From a virus, in the IMG/VR virus record IMGVR_UViG_3300008459_000033, positions 1 to 64,000 of that record: DNA of 64,000 bases, one strand, 5' to 3'. The position numbers were made by a program, and so were the translations under genes. Shown here piece by piece: positions 56,068 to 64,000 of the stretch (its first letter is position 1; every line of letters starts with the position of its first letter). The notes beneath the pieces were generated by a model. The model saw only the letters and a list, made by a program, of their open reading frames with translations, was not told the DNA's origin and did not search any database.

Positions 56068-59000
56068 ATGCCTGATCTAGGGCGAGTAGCCGTTGCTGAT
56101 TCTTTTAGAAGAATCCTTCTCCAACCAAATAACGTAACAATTTCTGCAGACGATGTCGATGATGCATTGACATTAGTCGCCGGAAATTTTATGCAGTTCG
56201 TTCCCAATGAAGCAGGGGATCAAATTACCATCAATGCAGCTTCTACAATTTCTGCATCGTTTGATGGCGGAGATGTTGCCTTAGTTACCAATTTTCTAAG
56301 TACACAGGCTGCAACAAATACCGCAACCGGTGCTGTTAGAATATCCGGCGGTCTTGGTGTAGGTGGTGCAATCTATGCTAACAGTATTCAAAATACCCCA
56401 ATCGGTTCTAGTACCAAAGCAACTGGAGGATTTACATCTCTAACAGCCGTTGGTACAACAACTCTTGAGGGAATCGTGAACATCAACGGATTAGATGTTT
56501 CAACTTCTATCACTCCGTTAGGCACTGGCACAGTAACAATTAATCCAAATACTGCCGGTACCATTAATAAAATGAGCATTGGTGCTACTACTAGAAGCAC
56601 AGGTGCATTTACTACTCTTGCTGCAAATAGCACAACAACACTAATTGGTGCTGTTGATATAAACGGCAGCAATGTTAATACTGTAATATCTCCAACTGGA
56701 ACTGGTACTGTTACCATTCAGCCAGCTGGTGGATTAACTGTGAACCCAACTACCCTAGGAACAATTAATAATGTCAGCATTGGTGCTTCGACAAGAAGCA
56801 CAGGTGCATTTACAACACTGGCAGCAAATTCTGCAACTACGTTAACTGCTAACACAGCAAGTACAACAACCGGAACAGGCACATTAGTTGTCACTGGTGG
56901 TGTGGGTGTCAGCGGACAAGCAACAATTAACAACATTTCGATAACTGCTAATACTGCAAGTTCATCAACTGTAACAGGTGCATTAATTGTCACAGGTGGT
57001 GCAGGCATAGGCGGCGACATATATGCCGGAAGTATTCAGTCAACACCAATCGGCGCAACTACTAGAAGCACAGGTGCTTTTACTACCCTTGCTGCAAATA
57101 ACGATGTTACCTTTACCAAGAACGTTGAAAGCACAACAACAACATCTGGTACATTAGTTGTCACCGGCGGTGTTGGTGTAAGTGGAAATATTAATGCAGG
57201 TGGTGTTACATCAACAGGTACAGTATCGCTGAGTCCGGCTAACGCAAACGTAACTATAAGCCCTACAGGCACTGGAACAGTTACAATTAACCCTGTATCA
57301 GGTCTAACAATAAATCCCACTGCTCTAGGTACAATTAACAATACCAGCATTGGTGCTTCAACTAGAAGTACAGGTGCGTTTACAACATTGGGTGCAAACA
57401 GTACAGTATCGTTTGATACAACTACTAATAATCAAAGTTACACCAATACGGGTGCAGGTACAATCACAATAGATTCTGGAGCAACTGGTTCTATTAATAA
57501 TATGACCATTGGTGCTGTCGAAGAAGCTACAGGTCGATTCACTACGGTAACTTCAACAATTGCTCAAGGTACTGCTCCATTAACAGTGACTTCAACCACT
57601 GTGGTAGCAAATCTGCAGGCAGCAACCGCAGCAAAGTGGCATACTGCAAGAACATTAACCATAAGTGGTTATGTGTCTGGAAGTGGTAGCATTGACGGCA
57701 GCGGTGATGTGACTATTTCCACAACAGCCGCTACAGATGCAGTGACTTTAGGTGAGAGCACAATTGGTCAGTATGCATCTACTGTTGCAGTTAGTGGTAA
57801 CGGTTTAACAGCCACTACACCAAATGCAGACAATGGTACAGCGTATACTATTACATCAAATGCTACCAGTGCAAATACACCGGGCACTGTTGTTTATAGA
57901 GAAGCAGTAACTGGTAATTTTAGTGCTGGAACAATTAGTGGTGCTATCAGCGCATCGACTATTGCGGCAACAGGTGCTGTTACATTTAATCAAGTTAGTG
58001 CAAATATTTCAATCCAGCCAACTGGAACAGGTACAGTTACAATTAAACCGGCAACTGTTGGTGCATTAGATAATGTAATTATCGGTGCAACTGGAGCGGT
58101 CGCTGGAACATTTACTACACTAACATCTACAAATAATACGTCATTTAACGGAGCGAATATCACCGTTGAGATTAAACCAAGCGGTACTGGCACCGTTGCT
58201 ATTCGACCAAATACTGTAGGTGCAATTGACAACGTTAATATCGGAGCCAATGTTCCATGGATAGGATCGTTTACACAATTAACTACTTCTAGTACAGTGA
58301 ACATGGCCGGCAATGGCGCCATTATTACATTAAATCCAACTGGTAGTGGAACTGTTACTATTAATCCAGCTACTGAAGGTTCAATTAATAGAATGAGTAT
58401 TGGTGCTACTGCCAGAGCAGCAGGTAATTTTACAACTCTTGAATCTAACGGACAGACCAGATTCACCGCAGGTATTGCAAGTACTAACACAACAACCGGA
58501 ACATTAGTGGTAACTGGTGGAGTAGGAATCAGCGGAGCATTAAGAGTGGGCGGAGCAATTAATGGCGGTACCTCAATTAGTACATCTTCACTTAGTAGTG
58601 ATACATATACTTTTTCCAGCGGTGTTACCAGTGGATTAAGACAGGGCATTGCTGGATTCTCGGTTTTTGTCGATGCCTTCAATCAATTTAATACCGATAC
58701 TCAAACAGATTTTGATATCACTTCAGAATTATGGCCATTTAGTAACGGGTACAGCTTTGTAAGGATTAGTTGCATTGCCATATACGAAAATGATTTTGGT
58801 GCTCCTACAGCTAGATCAAGATTACATAAATCTTGGATCCAAGGACTTTGGTATAACGATGCAACCTCAACCTGGACTATTGAAGGCGCTGCATTAGAAC
58901 ACGGGGTATTTAATACAGACTCTACGAACTTTCCAGCAGGGTCAGTTAATGCTGGAAAAGCATTAATTGTAGTATCAGGAACTAGCGTAATATTAAGATT

Positions 59001-59076
59001 TATAAACAGAACCAGTCCATCAACTAATTCATTAACTCGGTGGTCATGGAGAGCGGAGGTATTCTATGCTTGGTAA
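56068..59076 (+). CDS. Large repetitive tail-fibre-like protein
   Basis: A 1002-residue protein almost without Cys. Three repeat types recur and shuffle: 'STGAFTTLAANS', 'TGTGTVTINP' and 'TGTLVVTGGVGVSG', over residues 70-870. A distinct 'AAKWHTARTLTISGYVSGSG' block near residue 525 is typical of phage fibre shafts. The last 150 residues ('FVDAFNQFNTDTQTDFDI' onward) are non-repetitive and probably form the tip. The repeats suit a trimeric beta-helical shaft. Late-type promoter upstream. Confidence 0.82.
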   Translation: MPDLGRVAVADSFRRILLQPNNVTISADDVDDALTLVAGNFMQFVPNEAGDQITINAASTISASFDGGDVALVTNFLSTQAATNTATGAVRISGGLGVGGAIYANSIQNTPIGSSTKATGGFTSLTAVGTTTLEGIVNINGLDVSTSITPLGTGTVTINPNTAGTINKMSIGATTRSTGAFTTLAANSTTTLIGAVDINGSNVNTVISPTGTGTVTIQPAGGLTVNPTTLGTINNVSIGASTRSTGAFTTLAANSATTLTANTASTTTGTGTLVVTGGVGVSGQATINNISITANTASSSTVTGALIVTGGAGIGGDIYAGSIQSTPIGATTRSTGAFTTLAANNDVTFTKNVESTTTTSGTLVVTGGVGVSGNINAGGVTSTGTVSLSPANANVTISPTGTGTVTINPVSGLTINPTALGTINNTSIGASTRSTGAFTTLGANSTVSFDTTTNNQSYTNTGAGTITIDSGATGSINNMTIGAVEEATGRFTTVTSTIAQGTAPLTVTSTTVVANLQAATAAKWHTARTLTISGYVSGSGSIDGSGDVTISTTAATDAVTLGESTIGQYASTVAVSGNGLTATTPNADNGTAYTITSNATSANTPGTVVYREAVTGNFSAGTISGAISASTIAATGAVTFNQVSANISIQPTGTGTVTIKPATVGALDNVIIGATGAVAGTFTTLTSTNNTSFNGANITVEIKPSGTGTVAIRPNTVGAIDNVNIGANVPWIGSFTQLTTSSTVNMAGNGAIITLNPTGSGTVTINPATEGSINRMSIGATARAAGNFTTLESNGQTRFTAGIASTNTTTGTLVVTGGVGISGALRVGGAINGGTSISTSSLSSDTYTFSSGVTSGLRQGIAGFSVFVDAFNQFNTDTQTDFDITSELWPFSNGYSFVRISCIAIYENDFGAPTARSRLHKSWIQGLWYNDATSTWTIEGAALEHGVFNTDSTNFPAGSVNAGKALIVVSGTSVILRFINRTSPSTNSLTRWSWRAEVFYAW

Positions 59077-59326
59077 TAAAAAAGATTTATTGTTTAGAAC
59101 TAATCAAAATATAAACGGAAAATCTATTGAAATAAGAAAATACAGTGAACGCACTGAAATTTATGTAATAAATCCTCTAGATCCAGGACACAAAATTTTA
59201 AAATCATTTGATCATTTTGAAAATCTTACAGAAGAAAATTGTGTTCAACTTTTATCTGCCGATCAGCAGGTTTTAGAATTTATAAACAAAGAACACCCTT
59301 CTTTTAACACGGTTAATCCTGAATAA
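59066..59326 (+). CDS. Small protein downstream of the fibre gene
   Basis: An 86-residue protein overlapping the fibre gene by 11 nt. Its position suits a fibre assembly or accessory role, but no family is recognised. Confidence 0.55.
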   Translation: MLGNKKDLLFRTNQNINGKSIEIRKYSERTEIYVINPLDPGHKILKSFDHFENLTEENCVQLLSADQQVLEFINKEHPSFNTVNPE

Positions 59327-59336
59327 AATATAGGTG

Positions 59337-59344
59337 GATAAATA
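59337..59344 (+). promoter_or_regulatory. T4-late-type box GATAAATA close to ATG
   Basis: GATAAATA at 59337-59344, six bases before the ATG at 59351. This spacing again predicts a nearly leaderless late mRNA. Confidence 0.6.
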
Positions 59345-59350
59345 TAAAAT

Positions 59351-60493
59351 ATGAGCAAACCTACCATAGATCAAGCGTTAGAACAGCTGGGTGCCGCAAT
59401 AAAAGTGCAGGCAGCAGCTACCATTGACGTAACACATTTCCTACAAAATTTACCAAAACGTTCGTTATCAGGAGATCATGTCTCCGGTGGCAAGATTGTA
59501 AACTTTTCAAGCGCAGGCATCGACGATAAAGCCAGTAAAACTCAAATTACATTAACTGACGATGCAGCATCTATAACAAATTTAAAGGTAGAAACTGTCA
59601 AAGACAACTTAAAAGTCGAGGGCAAAGTCATTGCAGACAGCATGGAAGTTGCAGGTCTACTTAAAGCCAATGTTTTAGAAGTCAGCGAAATTAGAGCTGA
59701 TGTAAAGTTAGAAAAATACAGTCCTTTGGAATTTAAGTCTACCGGCGAAGAATCAATCTACGGCAAAGGATTGTTATGGACAGGTACTGGCATTACCAAA
59801 CAACTTGTTATAGCAGCAAATCCAGACAGATTGTTTTCAACTGAGCATCTAGACATTGCCAAAGATAAAGTATTTTCAATAGGTAATGTTTCGGTGTTAT
59901 CTGAAAAAGAACTAGGCCCGAGTGTTATAAAAAGTAATATCAGAGAGCTAGGTAGATTACGCGGTCTTACAGTGGACGGTGACGTACAAATTAATCAGTA
60001 CATGTTTTATAGTGCAGAATCGGATAGACTAGGCCTAGGCACAGATCAACCACATGCTGCTCTAAGCGTTGCCGAAGATGCTATAGAAGTAGTGTTAGGT
60101 ACTAGAGAAAGCACAAGAGGCATGGTTGGCACATATGCAAGTATACCTTTTGACATAGTCACAGATAGTCGTCCTAGAATTTCCGTAGAGTCAAACGGAA
60201 ATATTAAACTAGGTAACATTGCCCAAGCACCTATTCAAGTTTCAATTCACGGAAAGCTAGCAATTAGAGTTAACAATCCAGATCCAGAAGTTGATCTACA
60301 CGTTAACGGTCCTATTCGTTATCACGGTCATATACATCAATATGCCGACACTCATCCAAGTACGGGCGAATTTATCAAGGGCGATGTAGTATGGAATACA
60401 AATCCGCAGGTCGGTTCTTATGCAGGCTGGATATGTACAATTAGCGGAAACCCAGGTCGTTGGGCTGCATTTGGAGCATTAGTTAATATATGA
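59351..60493 (+). CDS. Fibre-like structural protein (duplicate A)
   Basis: A 380-residue protein. It shares long blocks with the next gene ('KELGPSV', 'GRLRGL', 'DGDVQINQYMFY', 'DRLGLGTD', 'GTYAS') and the 'ASITNLKVETVK' module with the protein at 5521. The C-terminal 'GDVVWNTNPQVGSYAGWIC' is a fibre-tip type domain seen in T4-like phages. It is longer than its paralogue by an N-terminal 95 residues. Confidence 0.75.
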   Translation: MSKPTIDQALEQLGAAIKVQAAATIDVTHFLQNLPKRSLSGDHVSGGKIVNFSSAGIDDKASKTQITLTDDAASITNLKVETVKDNLKVEGKVIADSMEVAGLLKANVLEVSEIRADVKLEKYSPLEFKSTGEESIYGKGLLWTGTGITKQLVIAANPDRLFSTEHLDIAKDKVFSIGNVSVLSEKELGPSVIKSNIRELGRLRGLTVDGDVQINQYMFYSAESDRLGLGTDQPHAALSVAEDAIEVVLGTRESTRGMVGTYASIPFDIVTDSRPRISVESNGNIKLGNIAQAPIQVSIHGKLAIRVNNPDPEVDLHVNGPIRYHGHIHQYADTHPSTGEFIKGDVVWNTNPQVGSYAGWICTISGNPGRWAAFGALVNI

Positions 60494-61356
60494 GCAACGT
60501 AGAACAAAAAATCACAGCGGTAACTGATGCGTTAAAAATTTTACTAGACGAACAGTTTCAAGAAGTAAGCATTGCCAACATTCCACACATTGAATTTAAA
60601 GTAAGTGGCAATGGTAATCTAGTAGGTAAAGGGTTAATCTGGACAGGTGCAGGTGCAACCAAACAGTTTATCACAACTACAAATCCAGACAGAATTTATA
60701 GTTCAGAAACTATTGATCTTGCCAAAGATAAAAATATCTCAATTAATAATGTTCCTGTTATCAGCGAACGAGAATTAGGTCCAAGTGTTACTAAGAGTAA
60801 TCTAAAAGAACTAGGTCGACTACGTGGTTTAATTGTAGACGGTGATCTACAAATTAATCAGTACATGTTCTATGATTCTGCAACAGACAGACTAGGACTA
60901 GGAACCGATACACCAAATGCAATGTTTAGCATTTTAGAAAACGGTGTTGAGGTTATGTTAGGAACAACAGAGCATAGTCGAGGTGCAGTTGGAACATATG
61001 CATCAAACGATTTTGATATTGTCACCGATAATACTGCACGTATATCTGTTAGCGGTGGCGGTGATATCGAACTAGGGAATAGAAATTCTGGTCCTAGTAA
61101 AGTAACAGTTAATGGCAAATTAGGTATTAATGTATCACAACCAGACACAAGAGTTGACTTACATGTTGCAGGGGCTGTAAAATTTAACGATAAGTTACAC
61201 CTAAGTGGAACAGAACCCCCGAGTGGTGGATCACACACTGTAGGCGATATTGTTTGGAACTCTGCACCATCAACTAATAGCTTTATTGGTTGGGTATGTG
61301 TTCAAGCAGGCGCTCCTGGTCAGTGGTTACCATTCGGTCAAATACAGCCAAGATAA
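60490..61356 (+). CDS. Fibre-like structural protein (duplicate B)
   Basis: A 288-residue paralogue of the preceding gene, ATGA-coupled to it. It lacks the N-terminal shaft module. Shared C-terminal 'GDIVWNSAPSTNSFIGWVC' implies the same tip fold. The pair may form alternative or nested fibre components. Confidence 0.75.
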   Translation: MSNVEQKITAVTDALKILLDEQFQEVSIANIPHIEFKVSGNGNLVGKGLIWTGAGATKQFITTTNPDRIYSSETIDLAKDKNISINNVPVISERELGPSVTKSNLKELGRLRGLIVDGDLQINQYMFYDSATDRLGLGTDTPNAMFSILENGVEVMLGTTEHSRGAVGTYASNDFDIVTDNTARISVSGGGDIELGNRNSGPSKVTVNGKLGINVSQPDTRVDLHVAGAVKFNDKLHLSGTEPPSGGSHTVGDIVWNSAPSTNSFIGWVCVQAGAPGQWLPFGQIQPR

Positions 61357-61968
61357 ATGCAATCATTAGTTTTGGGCAACGGCGAAAGCCGTGGCTCTGT
61401 CAACATTTCAAAAGCATCATGCATCAAGTATGGATGTAATGCTATTCACCGTGACTACTTTGTAGAACATCTTGTATGCGTTGACACACGTATGGTAGAC
61501 GAAGCTCTTAAGAATCCAACAACACTCAATTCAAAAATATACACACGTACTAACTGGATACAGGAATACAATAAATGTTCAAATGTTTGCATTGTTCCCA
61601 GTCTTCCGTATACAGGCGAAGGACGGTCAGACGATCCGTGGCATTGGGGTAGTGGGCCGTATGCTGTATTAATAGCGGCACTGGAAAATACTGATGTGCA
61701 TATGATAGGATTTGATTTACATGGCAATGACCATCTAGTCAATAATGTCTACAAAGGCACTGCTAATTATTTGACTCCAGACAAACCAAAAGTAGATCCT
61801 AGCTATTGGGTCTATCAAATAGGCAAGGTTTTTGAATGCTTTCCTAATACTCAATTTACAATTTATAATGTTCACGGATGGCAGATGCCGAGAGAATGGA
61901 CATTGTCAAATGTTAATCTATTGAGCATAGCAGACTTCACAATGGCTGTGGCAGATTTGCAAACTTAA
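61357..61968 (+). CDS. DUF115/MptE-like conserved phage protein
   Basis: A 203-residue protein. 'LVLGNGESR', 'GCNAIHRDYF', 'VCVDTRMVDEA', 'HWGSGPYAVLIA' and 'MIGFDLHG' are blocks of a conserved phage family resembling the DUF115 Rossmann-like fold that includes MptE-type and sialyltransferase-like proteins. In fibre gene clusters such proteins may glycosylate fibres; this is inferred. Confidence 0.65.
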   Translation: MQSLVLGNGESRGSVNISKASCIKYGCNAIHRDYFVEHLVCVDTRMVDEALKNPTTLNSKIYTRTNWIQEYNKCSNVCIVPSLPYTGEGRSDDPWHWGSGPYAVLIAALENTDVHMIGFDLHGNDHLVNNVYKGTANYLTPDKPKVDPSYWVYQIGKVFECFPNTQFTIYNVHGWQMPREWTLSNVNLLSIADFTMAVADLQT

Positions 61969-61985
61969 TAAATATTCTTTATAAT
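61957..61985 (+). promoter_or_regulatory. Sigma70-type promoter
   Basis: TTGCAA at 61957-61962, a 17-nt spacer and TATAAT at 61980-61985, giving a leader of about 80 nt before the QueD-like gene. Confidence 0.7.
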
Positions 61986-61993
61986 ACACACAC

Positions 61994-62022
61994 AGCGGAC
62001 TTTTAACGTCATTCATCCCGCT
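61994..62022 (+). promoter_or_regulatory. Leader hairpin upstream of the QueD-like gene
   Basis: AGCGG (61994-61998) pairs with CCGCT (62018-62022), followed by ATATAAACT. The shape recalls a preQ1-I riboswitch (hairpin plus A-rich tail), but I could not satisfy the conserved loop residues, so this is only a candidate leader structure. Confidence 0.3.
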
Positions 62023-62074
62023 ATATAAACTCTGCATGTCGTCAAACTTGCTCATTCATTAAAGGAGACTAGAG

Positions 62075-62641
62075 ATGGCAAAATATCTTTCAACAAAAAC
62101 GTACGGCAACGACAGGGGTTTATCTTGTTGTTTTAGACAATGGCGTAGTCGCCACAGCCATTGTTCAACACTACACGGCTATTCAATCGGAATTAAATTA
62201 ATATTTGAATCTGAAACATTAGACGATCGTAACTGGGTCATGGACTTTGGCGGACTCAAAGCATTTAAAGAGTGGAGCGAATACATGTTCGATCATACTT
62301 TGGTAATTGCTGAAGATGACCCACATTTGAATTTCTTTAAACAGATGGCCAATTTAGGAGATCCTCCTACTAGCGGCACTGGAACAGGACCTGAAGGTGC
62401 CCCTCATGAACGTGGAGCAATATGTGATCTACGTATTGTAGAAGCGGTTGGTTGCGAAAAGTTTAGTGAAACTGCTTTTATGAAAATGAAAGATATTCTA
62501 GAAACATTCCAACGCGGAGAATCTTACACTTTAGAAAATGGTAAAATGTTTGAGTGCCGTTATCCTGTAGGCAAGGGTGTTAAACTTCGTTCAGTGGAAG
62601 TATTTGAACACCAAGCTAACTCCGCAAGTTATGAGGCATAA
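62075..62641 (+). CDS. queD: QueD-like 6-carboxytetrahydropterin synthase
   Basis: A 188-residue protein with AAAGGAGA upstream. 'RHSHCSTLHGYS' provides the zinc His residues and catalytic Cys30, with Tyr36 in place of the second His of LHGH, as in a known QueD-like subgroup. 'VMDFGGLK' (55-62) and 'MFDHTLV' (71-77) complete the active site. It would make the queuosine/7-deazaguanine precursor from dihydroneopterin triphosphate. A QueC-like protein is at 18093. Confidence 0.82.
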   Translation: MAKYLSTKTYGNDRGLSCCFRQWRSRHSHCSTLHGYSIGIKLIFESETLDDRNWVMDFGGLKAFKEWSEYMFDHTLVIAEDDPHLNFFKQMANLGDPPTSGTGTGPEGAPHERGAICDLRIVEAVGCEKFSETAFMKMKDILETFQRGESYTLENGKMFECRYPVGKGVKLRSVEVFEHQANSASYEA

Positions 62642-62800
62642 TTGCGTAGACTGTGGCACATTTGGGCAAAGGCCCTAGGAGAAAAAGCAGGTGCTACCGA
62701 TCAGGAAGCTGATATGGTAGCACTTGTTCGAACTCTTATAGTATTGTGCTATATAATTACTAACCTGTTTATTATAGCAGGCGTTATAAGGCACTGGTAA
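62642..62800 (+). CDS. Small single-pass membrane protein
   Basis: A 52-residue protein with a TTG start directly after the queD stop. 'RRLWHIWAKALGEKAG' and 'EADMVALVRTLIVLCYIITN' followed by a hydrophobic tail match a small conserved phage protein I recognise. One membrane helix (about residues 30-48). TAATG overlap with the next gene supports translation. Confidence 0.65.
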   Translation: MRRLWHIWAKALGEKAGATDQEADMVALVRTLIVLCYIITNLFIIAGVIRHW

Positions 62801-63495
62801 TGTTAAATGTAATATGCTTAAAACACGGTCAAAAGTATGGACCGGAATATGTAAACAATCTGTATAACATGATTCAGCGGCACTTAACTGTGCCACATAA
62901 TTTTATCTGTTTTACTGATGACTCAGCAGGATTAAATGAAAACGTTAATGTAAGAATGCTGCCACCTATGAACATTCAAGGATGGTGGTGGAAGCCTTTT
63001 ATTTTTAAACGTGGTCATTTTAGTCCAACAGATGTTAATCTGTTCTTTGACCTAGACATGGTCATTGTTCGTAACATCAATCACTTTGTTGATTATTTGC
63101 CCGGACAATTTGTAGGACTGGAAGATGTAGGCCGAGTATGGGGTCATCGTCCTCCTAAGTTAGGCAGTGCTGTTCTTCGCTGGCAAGGTGACGACTACGA
63201 CAAACTTTGGGCAACCATTGAAGCAGATCCAACAATAACTAGAAGATTCCAGGGCGATCAAGACTATATTTGGAATGTGTGTCGACAAGACATACAGTTC
63301 TTTCCTGCAGATTGGATTAGAAGTTATAAGTGGGAAATTCGTAAACAAGACGAGCTAGTTAGACAGCATAGCGGATATGTGTTTAGAGACGTTGCAGATC
63401 CAAAGGTTCCAAAATCAACAGCGGTACTAGCGTTCCACGGCACACCAAACCCACACGAAGTAAAAGATCCCATCATTGTTGACAACTGGAAATAA
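62800..63495 (+). CDS. GT8-like glycosyltransferase
   Basis: A 231-residue protein. 'FFDLDMVIV' carries the DxD metal/nucleotide-sugar motif; 'HNFICFTDD' and 'GWWWKPFIFK' precede it, and 'GDQDYIWN' and 'AFHGTPNPHE' follow, as in phage glycosyltransferases of this type. It would transfer a sugar to a glycan, DNA base or virion protein. Confidence 0.8.
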   Translation: MLNVICLKHGQKYGPEYVNNLYNMIQRHLTVPHNFICFTDDSAGLNENVNVRMLPPMNIQGWWWKPFIFKRGHFSPTDVNLFFDLDMVIVRNINHFVDYLPGQFVGLEDVGRVWGHRPPKLGSAVLRWQGDDYDKLWATIEADPTITRRFQGDQDYIWNVCRQDIQFFPADWIRSYKWEIRKQDELVRQHSGYVFRDVADPKVPKSTAVLAFHGTPNPHEVKDPIIVDNWK

Positions 63496-63543
63496 CAATG
63501 CTATACTAGCTTTTAATATTAATCCACCCGTTAAGGCTAGCTA

Positions 63544-63711
63544 ATGAAAATCCAGTTTAATAAAGATACAATGCCCGACGAGTTGTATAATGCACTGTTA
63601 AAGCATTTTGTAAACGAAGCAGTTGGACTAGGTATAGAAGTCAACAAATTCACTGAGTTTAATAATTGGATAGTTGAATGTACTGTAAATGAGAAAGCGG
63701 CGGTGCATTAA
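63544..63711 (+). CDS. Small phage protein
   Basis: A 55-residue protein from ATG 63544. It starts MKIQFNKDTM and reads as helix then strand, with no known motif. It ends in TAATG, coupling it to the UV endonuclease. Confidence 0.6.
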   Translation: MKIQFNKDTMPDELYNALLKHFVNEAVGLGIEVNKFTEFNNWIVECTVNEKAAVH

Positions 63712-64000
63712 TGATTAAGCGTATAGGCTTTGCCTGCAAACTCATCGACGGTCCTAGCCAAATTGATGGCATTAAACAAACCGATAACTGCAAACAATAT
63801 AATACCAGTACCACTACTGTTGCTTGGTTAAATAGACAATCGCGGGCCGTTGCTGAAGAAAAATTGTGGGAGTTGATGAAACACAATATCGAAGCATGTC
63901 GCCTGCTTGTTGAAAAGGTAGGCACGTTTGATGAAAATCTTAGAATGGTACGACTCAGTAGCGATATACTTCCTGTATATACTCAGCAGGATTGGAGCTG
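63711..64000 (+). CDS. uvsE: UV damage endonuclease UvsE/UVDE, 5' part
   Basis: 97 codons to the window edge. 'RIGFACKLIDG', 'TVAWLNRQSRAVAEEKLWEL', 'NIEACRLLVEKVG' and 'LRMVRLSSDILPVYT' are the N-terminal conserved blocks of UVDE, a TIM-barrel nuclease that nicks 5' of UV photoproducts. Complete proteins are about 280-300 residues, so two-thirds lies outside the window. Sunlit-water phages often carry it. Confidence 0.9.
   Translation, partial: MIKRIGFACKLIDGPSQIDGIKQTDNCKQYNTSTTTVAWLNRQSRAVAEEKLWELMKHNIEACRLLVEKVGTFDENLRMVRLSSDILPVYTQQDWS

Noticed and set aside
56388-58682. Several long open frames on the minus strand opposite the large fibre gene
   Set aside because: They are composed of Val/Pro/Thr-rich low-complexity sequence that mirrors the fibre repeats, with no ribosome-binding sites or known motifs, so they are shadows.
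61994-62030. preQ1 riboswitch upstream of the QueD-like gene
   Set aside because: A hairpin followed by an A-rich tail is present, but the conserved loop bases and pseudoknot pairing could not be satisfied, so it is listed only as a leader hairpin.
1-64000. CRISPR arrays
   Set aside because: No regularly spaced direct repeats with unique spacers were found. The only strong repeats are tRNA elements, fibre-coding repeats and inverted repeats.

Overview
The window is part of a large tailed-phage genome, probably an aquatic or marine T4-like myovirus. The evidence is dense, mostly co-oriented genes with ATGA or TAATG start/stop overlaps, tail-fibre genes, ThyX, a QueD-like protein, a UV endonuclease, a ClpP-like protease, about 33 tRNA genes and an RNA repair set. 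Two promoter classes are visible. Near-perfect sigma70 promoters (TTGACA, 16-17 nt, TATAAT) serve the small-gene and tRNA regions. T4-late-like boxes (TATAAATA, CTAAATA, GATAAATA) serve the tail fibres and the large enzyme island. All functional calls rest on motifs and family resemblance read by eye; no database search was run.

Layout. 1-4.2 kb: small phage proteins, including a tandem family of short proteins sharing a C-terminal 'DA..F.LKW' motif. 4.2-6.7 kb: ClpP-like protease, HESIH metallopeptidase-like protein and a tail-fibre-like protein. 6.7-36.8 kb: an enzyme island with 11 radical SAM proteins, 12 proteins with the Fe(II)/2-oxoglutarate-type H-x-D...H...R/K signature, a flavin-dependent halogenase, a fatty acid desaturase, a sulfotransferase, two SGNH hydrolases, an SDR pair, a QueC-like PP-loop protein and several unknowns. 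It is arranged as convergent and divergent units. The divergent starts carry T4-late-like boxes, often directly against the start codon. 36.9-46.5 kb: a tRNA array whose anticodons cover all 20 amino acids, interleaved with small genes (an RNA polymerase omega-like protein, an SGNH hydrolase, an HNH nuclease, a CDGSH-like protein) and long structured non-coding stretches. 46.5-50 kb: phosphatase, metallophosphoesterase, SpoT/Mesh1-type HD hydrolase, polynucleotide kinase and RNA ligase, then a promoter-driven aberrant tRNA-like gene. 50-56 kb: histone H1-like protein, ThyX and conserved small phage genes. 56-61.4 kb: a repetitive 1002-residue tail-fibre-like protein and a duplicated pair of fibre-like proteins. 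61.4-64 kb: DUF115-like protein, QueD-like protein, glycosyltransferase and the start of uvsE.

How the parts may work together. The tRNA array, kinase, phosphoesterase and RNA ligase look like an autonomous translation and tRNA-repair kit. The omega-like subunit and the SpoT-type hydrolase could both affect (p)ppGpp signalling. The radical SAM/2OG/halogenase island carries late-type promoters and lies beside fibre genes. I infer that it makes or decorates a late product (virion peptide, glycan or lipid), but no substrate is identifiable from the sequence.
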